Source: Mariprofundus erugo (GTDB taxonomy: Bacteria > Pseudomonadota > Zetaproteobacteria > Mariprofundales > Mariprofundaceae). From it: a DNA stretch of 64,000 nucleotides. Location of the stretch: NCBI RefSeq assembly GCF_005818865.1, contig NZ_VBRY01000006.1, positions 157,672 through 221,671 of the forward strand, written 5' to 3'. The stretch's first letter is position 1; every line of letters begins with the position of its first letter. The translations under genes and the position numbers were made by a program. Below the pieces are notes generated by a model that did no database searches, had not been told where the DNA came from, and worked only from the letters and a program-made list of their open reading frames with translations. Shown piece after piece: positions 51,627 through 63,310 of this stretch.

Positions 51627-52843
51627 GCAATGGTGCTGTATGTGCCGGTATGGATGCTGATGTCATCATTATTGGCGGTGGCATGGTCGGGCTGGCGCTG
51701 GCTTGTGCGCTGAAAGATTCCGGTCTGCATATTGTGGTACTCGAGCGGGCTGAGGCACAGGTGCATTATTCGCTCGGTCGCGACTGCCGTGTTTCGGCGA
51801 TTGTGGCGGGTAATGCGCGTATTCTTGATGGTATCGGTGTATGGAAATATCTGCAGTCTGATGCAAGCCCGATTCGCGCCATGCGTATATGGGATAATCA
51901 GGAGGCGGGTGGTATCCGTTTTGATGCCGGTGAAATTGATCAGCCAGCGATGGGCTATCTGATCGAGAACTCCTGTACCCAGGCGGCCATGCACAGGGCG
52001 CTGCTGGCAAGTGATCATGTCGAGTATCTGTGTCCGGTTGAGATTGATGCAATCGAGTGGTTTGATGAGCGGGTGCAGGTGAAGCTTGCCTCCGGGCGTG
52101 TGCTGAATACGCCACTGCTGGTGGGGGCTGATGGTGGCCGTTCATGGGTACGAGAGCAGGCGGATATCGGTTGCTACCAGCGCGATTACAGTCAAAAAGG
52201 TATCGTGGCCACGGTTCGTCCTCAGCGGGGGCATCGGGATATTGCCTGTCAGCGCTTTCTTCCCACGGGGCCTCTGGCTGTACTGCCGATGAGCGGCGGT
52301 CTTTGCTCCATTGTGTGGAGTGCCGAAAACAGTGAGGCAGACCGCCTGATGGCGATGTCGAATGGGGCATTTCTCTCTGCGTTGAATGCCACTTTCGGAC
52401 CGGTGCTGGGGGAAATCACTGAAGCAGGTGAACGGGCTGCATTCCCGCTGATTGCACGTCTGGCGCATCATTTTGTACGAGACAGGGTGGCGCTGGTCGG
52501 CGATGCCGCCCACTGCATCCATCCGCTGGCCGGGCTTGGTGTGAATCTCGGTTTGCGCGATGCCATGGTGCTGGCCCAGGAAATTGTGGATGCCAGGCGC
52601 TTTGATGAAGATTGGGGTGATATGTCCGTGCTGTCACGCTACAGAAACCAGCGCTTGCCTGATGTGCTCAGTGTGATGGGCTCGATGGAGGTGTTTCATC
52701 AGCTGTTTACCCGTGATTTCCCCGGTCTCAGGGAGTTGCGGGGTCTCGGTATGCGACTGGTTGGTAACAGCGGCCCGGTAAAGAAGCTTCTGATGCAAAA
52801 TTCCACCGGCCTGAATCTTCCTGTGCCCAAGCAAATATCATAA
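51623..52843 (+). CDS. UbiH/COQ6-type FAD monooxygenase 2
   Basis: A 406-residue paralogue with ADVIIIGGGMVGLALACAL, GADGGRSWVRE and GDAAHCIHPLAGLGVNLGL, a standard UbiH/UbiI/UbiF motif set. The exact hydroxylation position cannot be told from sequence. Overlap with the preceding gene (ATGA) shows co-translation. A downstream lipoprotein gene begins after 78 bases. Confidence 0.85.
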   Translation: MSNGAVCAGMDADVIIIGGGMVGLALACALKDSGLHIVVLERAEAQVHYSLGRDCRVSAIVAGNARILDGIGVWKYLQSDASPIRAMRIWDNQEAGGIRFDAGEIDQPAMGYLIENSCTQAAMHRALLASDHVEYLCPVEIDAIEWFDERVQVKLASGRVLNTPLLVGADGGRSWVREQADIGCYQRDYSQKGIVATVRPQRGHRDIACQRFLPTGPLAVLPMSGGLCSIVWSAENSEADRLMAMSNGAFLSALNATFGPVLGEITEAGERAAFPLIARLAHHFVRDRVALVGDAAHCIHPLAGLGVNLGLRDAMVLAQEIVDARRFDEDWGDMSVLSRYRNQRLPDVLSVMGSMEVFHQLFTRDFPGLRELRGLGMRLVGNSGPVKKLLMQNSTGLNLPVPKQIS

Positions 52844-52921
52844 ATTATTGATTTCGTTTGTCCTGTTTGTCGTTTTTGCGGGTGGGGTTGTTGCTGTTGT
52901 ATTGAGTGGGGGCATAAGAAC

Positions 52922-53674
52922 ATGATGCAGAACTACCGAAAAATTACTTTGATCACTTGCCTGTTCGCAATAGTCACGATGTTTATCGGGTGTTCAACGC
53001 GATCAATTTCCAATTCCGGGTATGAAGAGAGGTCTGTTTTTGGCTATAAGGCATCTCCGGACAATCCGTTCTATAAAGGCGAATTGAGTGAGTTTGATGT
53101 GATAGGCATCGACCCGGCAGCGGATGTGACCGAAGATGATATTCAAAAGGCGATGTCGAACTCAGCTTCTTCCATGGAATTAAAGAAAGGGTCGGCCATT
53201 ATGTTGATTCAATCCGGCGCAATGATTCCGGATAGCTCAATGGTTGATGCAATGAGCCGGTATTTTAATGTGTCGGTCTTTTCCGGTGTTTCTCAGACGG
53301 TCAATGATGGTAAGTCTCATTACTCCCGCCTGTTGAGGTTGTCTGCTGCTACGGGTGGTTATAGTAAAATCGTCTGTTATTGGGGGCTTCTGGAGGCTGC
53401 ACAGAAGGATTTGTCGAGCAAAACTGTTTCCTGGGTGCCATTTCTCGGCAGTGTGATTCCGGATGAAGATCAGCAAATGCGCCTTCGCCTGAAGGTTGCT
53501 GTTATTGATGTCGGAACGGGGCGGTGGGAGATGTTTTCCCCGAAAGCGTTTGAGGACCAGGCAAGAAGCAGCAGGAATTCTCGCGGGATGTCGGATCAAC
53601 AGCAGGTATTGCTGTTGAAAGAAAAATCATATTCGGCAGCAGTGGAGGCACTGGTAGCCCGTTATGCGAGGTGA
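52922..53674 (+). CDS. Putative lipoprotein of unknown function
   Basis: The 250-residue protein has a signal peptide (KITLITCLFAIVTMFIGC) with a good lipobox (F-I-G-Cys24), so it is probably lipidated. The body has no domain I recognise; segments such as VDAMSRYFNVSVFSGV and SKIVCYWGLLEAAQKDL suggest an alpha/beta fold. A bidirectional terminator follows its stop. ATG 52922 or 52925 is the start. Confidence 0.6.
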   Translation: MMQNYRKITLITCLFAIVTMFIGCSTRSISNSGYEERSVFGYKASPDNPFYKGELSEFDVIGIDPAADVTEDDIQKAMSNSASSMELKKGSAIMLIQSGAMIPDSSMVDAMSRYFNVSVFSGVSQTVNDGKSHYSRLLRLSAATGGYSKIVCYWGLLEAAQKDLSSKTVSWVPFLGSVIPDEDQQMRLRLKVAVIDVGTGRWEMFSPKAFEDQARSSRNSRGMSDQQQVLLLKEKSYSAAVEALVARYAR

Positions 53675-53685
53675 AGGCTAAAAAA

Positions 53686-53712
53686 ATATAGGCAGGGGAT
53701 GCCTGCCTATAT
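53686..53712. terminator. Bidirectional rho-independent terminator
   Basis: ATATAGGCAGG (53686-53696) and CCTGCCTATAT (53702-53712) form an 11-base stem with a five-base loop. There is TTTT on the plus strand and a run of six T on the minus strand, so it serves both the lipoprotein gene and argB. Confidence 0.9.
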
Positions 53713-53740
53713 TTTGATCAGTCATGTCATGGCGGAGAAA

Positions 53741-55134
<1,394 letters not shown>

Positions 55135-55344
55135 ATTATGACACCTTTTGCTGCATGTAATGGGCGCAGCCTAACGCCTATCGGATGTGAAATCACTCGC
55201 AAGGAGTTGGTGTGTTCTGATGTGTTTCTGGTGGTTTAATTTTAGTCATTAGTGATTATTAAATAGCCATTAGGTATTTTGAGCTCTGTTCGATGGTATT
55301 TTTTAAGTCATTGTAAATAAAGGCAAAAACATCAAATGTTCAGT

Positions 55345-55361
55345 TTGGCACGGGCGCTGCT
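55345..55361 (+). promoter_or_regulatory. Sigma-54 promoter of torF-type porin-glnK-amtB
   Basis: TTGGCACGGGCGCTGCT fits the RpoN consensus with ten bases between GG and GC; only one -12 base (C for T) departs. The predicted transcription start is near 55372, about 50 bases before ATG 55423. It gives nitrogen-regulated expression (NtrC assumed; no clear NtrC sites seen). The rest of the 288-base gap 55135-55422 is AT-rich with nothing further identified. Confidence 0.85.
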
Positions 55362-55422
55362 ATATGTTTGGCATGAGGCTGCTGGACAGCTAAACAAATA
55401 GCGAAACAACAAGGAGCAGGAT

Positions 55423-56220
55423 ATGAAAGGAACAAACAAGTACATGGCAATGCTGATGCTATCCGTTTCACTGATGGGTGTGGAGTCTACTTCTGCAAGG
55501 GCAGAGATGCCGACCGTTTCCGGTGATATCGGCGTGGCCAGTCAGTATGTATGGCGAGGTGTGGTACAGAAAGGGCAGCCGGCCGTGCAGGGTGACCTGA
55601 ACCTTGCCCTTGAAGGATTCACTGCATCTGCATGGTTTTCCAATTCATACGTGGCAGCATCCTATGCAAAGAACCCGACCAAAGAGGTGACGGAGTTCGA
55701 CTTTACCGCAGACTACTCCGGTAGCGTGGGTGATTTCGGTTACTCACTCGGTGGTATCTACTACACCTATCTCTATGATCCGAACTCCAACTTTGTCGAA
55801 GGGTATGCCGGTGTCTCCTATGATGCAGTGGTTTCGCCATCCATTACGGCTTACTACACCGCCAAGGGGACCAGTAATGCAGGTACGAGTGCCGGCTTCT
55901 ACAAGACGGGTGACCTGTGGGTTGATTTCGGTCTTTCTACATCGGTTGCCGGTTTCGATCTTTCCGGTACTGCATCGTATGTAAAATGGAAGGGCGATGC
56001 GATCAGCAGAGCTGTGGTTGGCGGCCTTGATACGCACAAGAATGGTATCAGCCTGGTTCAGCTTGGTATCAGCAAGGAGGTTGAAGCCGGTGGCGTGAAG
56101 GTGACCCCATCACTGACTGCCTCTATTCCTGTGATCGGCAAGTCCTCGGATGGTTTCCGTTATATCTACGGTGCAAGGGTGTACAACGAGTTCGTGGCTT
56201 CAGTGAGTTTTTCCTACTAA
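55423..56220 (+). CDS. TorF family outer-membrane protein
   Basis: A 265-residue barrel with a signal peptide (MLMLSVSLMGVESTSARAE) and the TorF (gcw_chp) family signature near the mature N-terminus (GDIGVASQYVWRGVVQKG). Repeated short aromatic strands follow and it ends in Tyr. It is placed directly before glnK-amtB, which is recurrent for this family and suggests a role in ammonium or urea-type solute passage under nitrogen limitation (inference). A perfect AAGGAG site precedes ATG 55423. Confidence 0.85.
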   Translation: MKGTNKYMAMLMLSVSLMGVESTSARAEMPTVSGDIGVASQYVWRGVVQKGQPAVQGDLNLALEGFTASAWFSNSYVAASYAKNPTKEVTEFDFTADYSGSVGDFGYSLGGIYYTYLYDPNSNFVEGYAGVSYDAVVSPSITAYYTAKGTSNAGTSAGFYKTGDLWVDFGLSTSVAGFDLSGTASYVKWKGDAISRAVVGGLDTHKNGISLVQLGISKEVEAGGVKVTPSLTASIPVIGKSSDGFRYIYGARVYNEFVASVSFSY

Positions 56221-56242
56221 TCGCTGACCGGGCTGTTGTTGA

Positions 56243-56665
<423 letters not shown>

Positions 56666-56683
56666 GATAGAGGAGAGAGACGA

Positions 56684-57970
56684 ATGAGATATATCACTTC
56701 AAAAATCGGTCTGATGCTTCCGCTGGCGCTGCTTGCACCGGAAGCTGTGTTTGCAGCAGATACCCTTGATTCGGGCAATACTGCCTGGATGCTTACATCG
56801 ACAGCCCTGGTGTTGCTGATGACATTGCCGGGCCTTGCGCTGTTTTACGGCGGTATGGTGCGTAAAAAGAACGTGTTGTCAGTGGGTATGCAGTCGTTGT
56901 CGATTGCTGCCCTGATGAGTGTGTTGTGGGTTGTTTGTGGTTATTCACTGGCCTTTGGTGAGGGTAATAACTTTATCGGTGACTTCTCCAAGGCCTTTTT
57001 TGCCGGAGTGGGAGTGGATGCCTTGTCTGGTTCAATTCCCGAGACGGTATTTGCAACCTTTCAGATGACCTTTGCCATTATTACGCCGGTACTGATTATT
57101 GGTGCATTTGTTGAGCGTATGAAGTTCTCTGCTGTTCTGCTCTTTACGGCTGTATGGATGCTGGCTGTCTATGCCCCTGTCTGCCACTGGGTATGGGGTG
57201 GTGGTTTCCTGGCTGATGCGGGTGCGCTCGATTTTGCCGGCGGTACTGTTGTGCATATCAATGCCGGTGTGGCGGGTCTGGTCTGTGCACTGGTGCTTGG
57301 CAAGCGTATCGGTTATCCGAAAGAGGCCATGTTGCCGCATAACCTGACCTATACCCTGATCGGTACTGCCTTGCTGTGGGTTGGCTGGTTCGGTTTCAAT
57401 GCCGGCTCAGAGCTGGCTGCAGATGGCACGGCCGGTATGGCGATGCTGGTTACCCAGGTGGCTACTGCGATGGCTGTGCTGGCATGGACCTTTGCCGAGT
57501 GGGTGGTCTTCAAGAAGCCAAGTTTGCTGGGTGCGTGTTCAGGTGCTGTGGCAGGTCTGGTTGCGATTACGCCTGCTTCCGGCTTCGTTGGTCCGATCGG
57601 TGCGCTGGCTATCGGTATGGCTGCTGGTCTGATCTGCTTCTGGGCGGTTGCGTTTGTGAAGCGTGCGCTGGGTTATGACGACTCTCTCGATGCCTTTGGT
57701 GTCCACGGTGTGGGCGGCATGGTCGGAGCTCTGTTGACGGCTGTCTTTGTATCTGCCGGTTTCGGTGGTGCGGGTCTGGCTGACGGAGCAACGATTGCCT
57801 CGCAGCTGCTTGTGCAGGTGGAGGCCGTTGGAGCCACTGTGGTCTATTGCGGTCTGATGACCTTCGTTATTCTCAAGGTGATTGATCTGGTGCTTGGTCT
57901 GCGTGTAGAGCACGATGAAGAGCGTCAGGGACTTGATATCACCCAGCATGGTGAGCAGGTCTACGAGTAA
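56684..57970 (+). CDS. amtB: Ammonium transporter AmtB 1
   Basis: A 428-residue protein with a cleavable signal-like N-terminus (LMLPLALLAPEAVFAAD) and 11 TM helices. The twin pore histidines are in GTVVHINAGVAG and FGVHGVGGMVG, and the conserved Phe-gate region is in FATFQMTFAIITP. It conducts ammonium across the inner membrane. It ends in a strong terminator at 58110-58139. Confidence 0.95.
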   Translation: MRYITSKIGLMLPLALLAPEAVFAADTLDSGNTAWMLTSTALVLLMTLPGLALFYGGMVRKKNVLSVGMQSLSIAALMSVLWVVCGYSLAFGEGNNFIGDFSKAFFAGVGVDALSGSIPETVFATFQMTFAIITPVLIIGAFVERMKFSAVLLFTAVWMLAVYAPVCHWVWGGGFLADAGALDFAGGTVVHINAGVAGLVCALVLGKRIGYPKEAMLPHNLTYTLIGTALLWVGWFGFNAGSELAADGTAGMAMLVTQVATAMAVLAWTFAEWVVFKKPSLLGACSGAVAGLVAITPASGFVGPIGALAIGMAAGLICFWAVAFVKRALGYDDSLDAFGVHGVGGMVGALLTAVFVSAGFGGAGLADGATIASQLLVQVEAVGATVVYCGLMTFVILKVIDLVLGLRVEHDEERQGLDITQHGEQVYE

Positions 57971-58109
57971 TACATGTCCGGCAGGCGCCGCAAGAATGTT
58001 TCGAACTGTCGATGTGGTTCGGGACGGTGCTTTCCGGGGGTGATTTGCAGATGATATGTTAAAACAGTAACACCCGGTCAGTTAGTGTCATGTCATTTGC
58101 CAATGGAAT

Positions 58110-58139
58110 GGGGGTGGGGAGTTCCCCGCCCCCTTTTTT
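58110..58139 (+). terminator. Rho-independent terminator after amtB 1
   Basis: A GC-rich stem GGGGGTGGGG (58110-58119) / CCCCGCCCCC (58124-58133), with one G-U pair and a four-base loop, is followed by six T. Confidence 0.9.
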
Positions 58140-58253
58140 ATTTGTTGTCATGGCTGTGTCACGAAAAATAAGTATATATTCAATTTTCCCGGGCTATTGT
58201 TAGTACCTGTATTATGGATAAATGACAGGTTGATGAAGGAGAGAGTTGGATTG

Positions 58254-58748
58254 ATGTCGACAGCAGGATTTAACAGGATTAAACAGTCATTATCTGGGCA
58301 GAAGATGGTGATTCGCGAAGCAGAGCTGGATGATCTGTTTGCCATGACCTCATTGCTGGGGGAGTTGTTTACAATCGAGGCTGATTTTACGCCGGATGTC
58401 AGGCGTCAGCGGGAAGGGCTTGCGGCTTTGATGGCAAGTGAGGATGCTACTTTACTGGTTGCATCCATGGCTGGTGAGATTGTCGGTATGTGTACACTGC
58501 AGCCTTTGATTTCCACTGCAGAGGGTGGCGTAGCAGGTATGGTTGAGGACTTGATTGTGGCCGATGGTTATCGTGGTATGGGGATCGGCAGGCAGTTGCT
58601 GGCGGAGATTGAGAAAAGAGCTGCGGAACAGGGAATGAGTCGCTTGCAGTTGCTGACGGACCAGGGGCATGAGCAGGCTGACCGCTTTTATGATCGTCAT
58701 GGCTGGCAGGCGACCAGTCTGGTGGCCAGGAGAAAGATGCTGGCCTGA
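58254..58748 (+). CDS. GNAT family N-acetyltransferase
   Basis: A 164-residue protein with the GNAT acetyl-CoA loop VADGYRGMGIGRQLL and a C-terminal ADRFYDRHGWQATS, typical of small-molecule or protein acetyltransferases. The substrate is unknown. ATG 58254 has AAGGAGAG about ten bases upstream (58236-58243); ATG 58233 would have no site. It lies between the two ammonium modules and may respond to nitrogen status (inference). Confidence 0.82.
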   Translation: MSTAGFNRIKQSLSGQKMVIREAELDDLFAMTSLLGELFTIEADFTPDVRRQREGLAALMASEDATLLVASMAGEIVGMCTLQPLISTAEGGVAGMVEDLIVADGYRGMGIGRQLLAEIEKRAAEQGMSRLQLLTDQGHEQADRFYDRHGWQATSLVARRKMLA

Positions 58749-58810
58749 GTTGAACGGCGCTGATCTGTCTGGTGGCGCGTGGATCGAAAATAAGAGTGTG
58801 CGGGGATTAA

Positions 58811-59878
58811 ATGAGCAGATCGGTTTTATTACATGCATTGTCACTGAACGACAGGATTCTTGAGCCCAATCACTTGCCTTTGTGTGGTCATGTATGGGCT
58901 TTTGATAAGCTGACGATGAGTCATGAGATGTTTGTGGGTAACTGCATCAGCATGTTGTCGCTGCTGGGTAGTCAGAATGCCAGTATTGTCTGGGAAAACG
59001 ACATCATGGCCTTTGATGTGCAGCTGGGAAGGCAGGCTGCAACCGTGATTATCTCCCTGCAGGATGACTCCCTTGCTTCGGATTATTATTACTTTCTTGG
59101 CATCTGGGTGGCCGCAGATGAGGTGGCAGGGGCAGGTGAATGGCTTGATCCCGATGACTGGGAGCGTGAAGGTTTGCTGGCACCGGCGATTTCCTATGAG
59201 GTGATTGTGGCCGACAAGCCGTTGCAGTTGCCGCAGGTGAAAAAGATTGTCGGGGCAGATCCGTTTGCTGAAAATATCTGTCACTCCGCATTCAGGTTAT
59301 ATGGTTGTACAGAAGTGACGCCGCGTCTCAGCGGGCGCTTTGTGATGTGTCCTGCCATGCATGCCTCGAATCATGGTCGTTTTGAGGTGAGGCATGCGCT
59401 CTATTCGTTAAGGAACCTGATGGCGCTGGCCGGCTGTGCCATGAAGATGCACGATCAGGTGCTGGAGAACAGCCTTTCCCACCGTCTGGCACAGGATATC
59501 GAGAAGCTGCAGGGGTTGTTGGCAAGAGAGCAGATTGATGCGGCCGAATGGGCAGCCATGGTTCGGGAGGGCGGGCGGATCGCGCTGCTGGCAGCATCTG
59601 AAGAGATGGTTCATCAGAAGATGAGGCCTGATGCGCGCAATCTGTTCCGCTTGTTTGAGTCGATCGAGGCTGAACTTGATATTTCCGATATGAGTGGAAT
59701 GCCATCGTTGTCTGCCCGTATGCGTATGCCATTTGAGTATGCCAGTGAGTTGATCGAGGAGAAGCTTGCTGTTCTGAGCGGGCTGGATAAGCAGAGTGGT
59801 ATTTTGCAGCTTCAGATCAATAACTGTATTCTGGTTACCCAGCAGCTGGCGCTGGAGCGGTTGCTTGCATCCGCTTGA
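58811..59878 (+). CDS. Unknown 355-residue protein between the glnK-amtB modules
   Basis: I do not recognise this protein. It is soluble, with an N-terminal alpha/beta region (about 1-180; VGADPFAENICHSAFRLYGC) and a long helical C-terminal part (about 200-355, with repeated Leu/Glu helices such as SHRLAQDIEKLQGLLAREQ). Several cysteines are clustered between 158 and 215. There is no signal peptide or TM helix. GCGGGG lies a few bases before ATG 58811. It is in line with the GNAT gene upstream. Confidence 0.6.
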   Translation: MSRSVLLHALSLNDRILEPNHLPLCGHVWAFDKLTMSHEMFVGNCISMLSLLGSQNASIVWENDIMAFDVQLGRQAATVIISLQDDSLASDYYYFLGIWVAADEVAGAGEWLDPDDWEREGLLAPAISYEVIVADKPLQLPQVKKIVGADPFAENICHSAFRLYGCTEVTPRLSGRFVMCPAMHASNHGRFEVRHALYSLRNLMALAGCAMKMHDQVLENSLSHRLAQDIEKLQGLLAREQIDAAEWAAMVREGGRIALLAASEEMVHQKMRPDARNLFRLFESIEAELDISDMSGMPSLSARMRMPFEYASELIEEKLAVLSGLDKQSGILQLQINNCILVTQQLALERLLASA

Positions 59879-60648
<770 letters not shown>

Positions 60649-60681
60649 TTAAGTAACGGTTATAAGGAGGAGTCATCCAAT

Positions 60682-61893
60682 ATGAATACAGCAGGAAATG
60701 ATGTTTTTTTTCTGACTCTGGGAGCGGCCATGGTGTTGGCCATGCATGCAGGATTTGCATTTCTCGAAGCAGGAACGGTTCGCAAAAAGAATCAGGTCAA
60801 CGCACTGGTGCGGGTGATTACTGATTTCGGCTTCTCCACTGTTGCCTATTTCTTTGTCGGTTTCACTCTGGCCTACGGTATCAGTTTTTTTGCGCCGGTA
60901 TCAGAGCTTAACCTCCTCAATGGCAAGGCAAACGGCTATGAAATGGTTCACTTCTTTTTTCTGCTGACCTTTGCGGCGGCCATTCCTGCAATTATTTCGG
61001 GTGGTATTACTGAACGTGTGCGATTCTGGCCTAATACACTTGCAACGGTGGTACTTGTTGCATTGGTCTATCCATTTTATGAGGGGCTGATCTGGGGCGG
61101 AAATCTGGGCTATCAGGCATGGCTGGAGGCAACTTTCGGGGCGGCTTTTCATGACTTTGCCGGCTCGGTCGTGGTTCATGCCATGGGCGGTTTTCTTGCT
61201 CTGGGCGCTGTTGTGTTGCTGGGTGCGAGAAAGGGGCGTTATGCAAAAGATGGCCGTGTATTGGCGATTCTTCCTTCAAATATCCCGTTTCTGGCGCTTG
61301 GCTCGTGGATACTCTGTGTTGGCTGGTTCGGCTTTAATGTTATGAGCGCCGGTAATGTCGAAGGGGCATCGGGGCTTGTGGCAATGAATTCGTTGCTGGC
61401 GATGGTCGGCGGGCTGCTTGCCGCTCTTGTGGCGGGCAGAAACGATCCGGGTTTTGTACATAATGGTGCGCTGGCAGGTCTGGTCGCTATTTGTGCCGGT
61501 TCCGATATTGTCCACCCGATCGGAGCACTGGTCATTGGTGTGGTTGCCGGTGCCGGCTTCGTATTCGGTTTTCAGGTGGTGCAGAACCGTCTGAAGATTG
61601 ATGATGTGCTTGGTGTGATTCCTTTGCATGGCGGTGCGGGCCTGTGGGGAGGTATTGCTGCAGGAATTTTCGGGCTCAGCTCATTCGGCGGAGCTGGTGG
61701 CGTGACCTTTATGTCGCAGCTGGTTGGAACACTGACCGGTGTGGCTATTGCCATTTCATGTGGTTTTATTGTTTATGGCGCGATTAAAGTAGTGATGGGG
61801 ATTCGCCTTAGTGAGGAGCAGGAGTATCACGGAGCTGATTTGTCGATTCACAACATCAGTGCAAATCCTGAACAGGATATGGCAGCGCACTAG
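60682..61893 (+). CDS. amtB: Ammonium transporter AmtB 2
   Basis: A 403-residue transporter lacking the signal peptide of copy 1. It starts at the first pore helix (VFFLTLGAAMVLAMHAGFAF). The twin histidines are in AGSVVVHAMGG and VIPLHGGAGLWGG. It belongs to a different Amt subgroup from copy 1, so the two are not a recent duplication. AGGAGG lies before ATG 60682. Confidence 0.93.
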   Translation: MNTAGNDVFFLTLGAAMVLAMHAGFAFLEAGTVRKKNQVNALVRVITDFGFSTVAYFFVGFTLAYGISFFAPVSELNLLNGKANGYEMVHFFFLLTFAAAIPAIISGGITERVRFWPNTLATVVLVALVYPFYEGLIWGGNLGYQAWLEATFGAAFHDFAGSVVVHAMGGFLALGAVVLLGARKGRYAKDGRVLAILPSNIPFLALGSWILCVGWFGFNVMSAGNVEGASGLVAMNSLLAMVGGLLAALVAGRNDPGFVHNGALAGLVAICAGSDIVHPIGALVIGVVAGAGFVFGFQVVQNRLKIDDVLGVIPLHGGAGLWGGIAAGIFGLSSFGGAGGVTFMSQLVGTLTGVAIAISCGFIVYGAIKVVMGIRLSEEQEYHGADLSIHNISANPEQDMAAH

Positions 61894-61911
61894 GTTTGCC
61901 GGTGTGTGACA

Positions 61912-61943
61912 GCAGTTGCCCGGGAATACGCCCGGGCAACTGC
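61912..61943 (+). terminator. Terminator-like hairpin after amtB 2
   Basis: GCAGTTGCCCGGG (61912-61924) and its complement (61931-61943) make a 13-base stem with a six-base loop. It is followed by only a short pyrimidine-rich stretch, so termination may be partial. Confidence 0.6.
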
Positions 61944-61987
61944 TTCTCCTCCTTGTCTTGAAGGTCCGACAACGCTAGAAATCTGGC

Positions 61988-63253
61988 ATGCGTTTCCCGT
62001 TTTTTGTTGCTCTTTTTCTGACAGCAGTGAGCAATGCCGTTGCTGCTGACTTTGATATTTTTCAATCTGATTTCCGTCCCTTGCAGATAGCACTGCTTGC
62101 TGGAGGGGATGCAGAGGCCGCTGCAGACAGCCGCCTGTTGCAGCAGATCGTCAATAACGACCTGGCATCCAGTCAGTCGTTCAAGGCCATGAATCCAATG
62201 GCATTCCTGGATACCCCTGAAAATGCATTTGCGCATGTCGATTATGGTGACTGGCGCCTGATCGGTACCGATATTCTTGCACTATGCCGTATGCGCTCGC
62301 TCAATGGTGTCGTGCAGGTTGATGTTCAGGTGCATGATCCGTTCCGCGGCAAGCAGTTGTTGTCGTTGACCCTTCAGGGAAGCCACGCCGGTATACGCGA
62401 GCTTTCCCATCGTGTAGCCGACCAGATTTATAAGGCCGCTCTCGGTATTCCAGGTTACTTTACCACGCATATTCTTTATGTATCCAAACGGGGCGAATAT
62501 TCCGACCTGGTATACATGGATCAGGATGGCGGCAATAAACAGGTGGTTGGCAAAAACTTTACACTCCTGCTTTCTCCCGACTGGTCGCCGGATGGAAATC
62601 AGGTTGCACTTAATACCTATGTGGGCAATCACCCCCGACTCGAGTTTTTTAATCTGCGTACCGGCAGTCGCACAGCGTTTGGTGATTTCAAAGGGCTCAA
62701 TAGTACGCCTGAATTTTCACCGGATGGACGATTTGTTGCAGCCACACTTTCCGATCATAACAATATCAATATTCATATCTATGATATTAAAAAAGGGACC
62801 TGGCAACAGTTTACCCATGGCAAGGCGATTGATACCACGCCGACATGGTCTCCGGATGGCAAGTGGATTGCCTTTGTGAGTAACCGTTCCGGACAGCCGC
62901 AGGTTTATCGTCAGGCGCTGGCCGGGGGTGGCCCCCAGCTTGTCAGTACGACAGGCAATTACAATACATCACCGGCATGGTCACCGACGGGCGATCGCAT
63001 CGCAATGATTTCGTTGAAAAACTGGTCATTTGCAGTGGCTACCGTGAAACCGGACGGAACGGATATTCGTTATCTTGCGACGGGGAACCGTGTTGAATCC
63101 CCCACATGGGCGAGTAACGGTCAGATGCTGCTTTACTCGGCTGAGCAGGATGGTATACGCCGGCTTTATCGGGTACCCGCCTGGGGTGGCGTTCCTGAAG
63201 CGATGACAGCACCGGCGACTGATGCGTCGGATCCGGCCTGGTCGCGCCACTGA
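61988..63253 (+). CDS. tolB: TolB-like periplasmic beta-propeller
   Basis: A 421-residue protein with a signal peptide (FFVALFLTAVSNAVAAD), an N-terminal alpha/beta domain (about 20-155) and a C-terminal six-bladed propeller with repeated W/F-SPDG motifs (SPDWSPDGNQVA, FSPDGRFVA, TWSPDGKWIAFVSNRSG). This is the Tol-Pal TolB layout; it connects Pal to TolA. No tolQRA or pal gene is seen in this window. Confidence 0.92.
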   Translation: MRFPFFVALFLTAVSNAVAADFDIFQSDFRPLQIALLAGGDAEAAADSRLLQQIVNNDLASSQSFKAMNPMAFLDTPENAFAHVDYGDWRLIGTDILALCRMRSLNGVVQVDVQVHDPFRGKQLLSLTLQGSHAGIRELSHRVADQIYKAALGIPGYFTTHILYVSKRGEYSDLVYMDQDGGNKQVVGKNFTLLLSPDWSPDGNQVALNTYVGNHPRLEFFNLRTGSRTAFGDFKGLNSTPEFSPDGRFVAATLSDHNNINIHIYDIKKGTWQQFTHGKAIDTTPTWSPDGKWIAFVSNRSGQPQVYRQALAGGGPQLVSTTGNYNTSPAWSPTGDRIAMISLKNWSFAVATVKPDGTDIRYLATGNRVESPTWASNGQMLLYSAEQDGIRRLYRVPAWGGVPEAMTAPATDASDPAWSRH

Positions 63254-63310
63254 TAGTGCCGGTTTGGCAACGGTTTAGAGTAGTCGGGAACGTCGGGAGA
63301 GGGGATAAGG

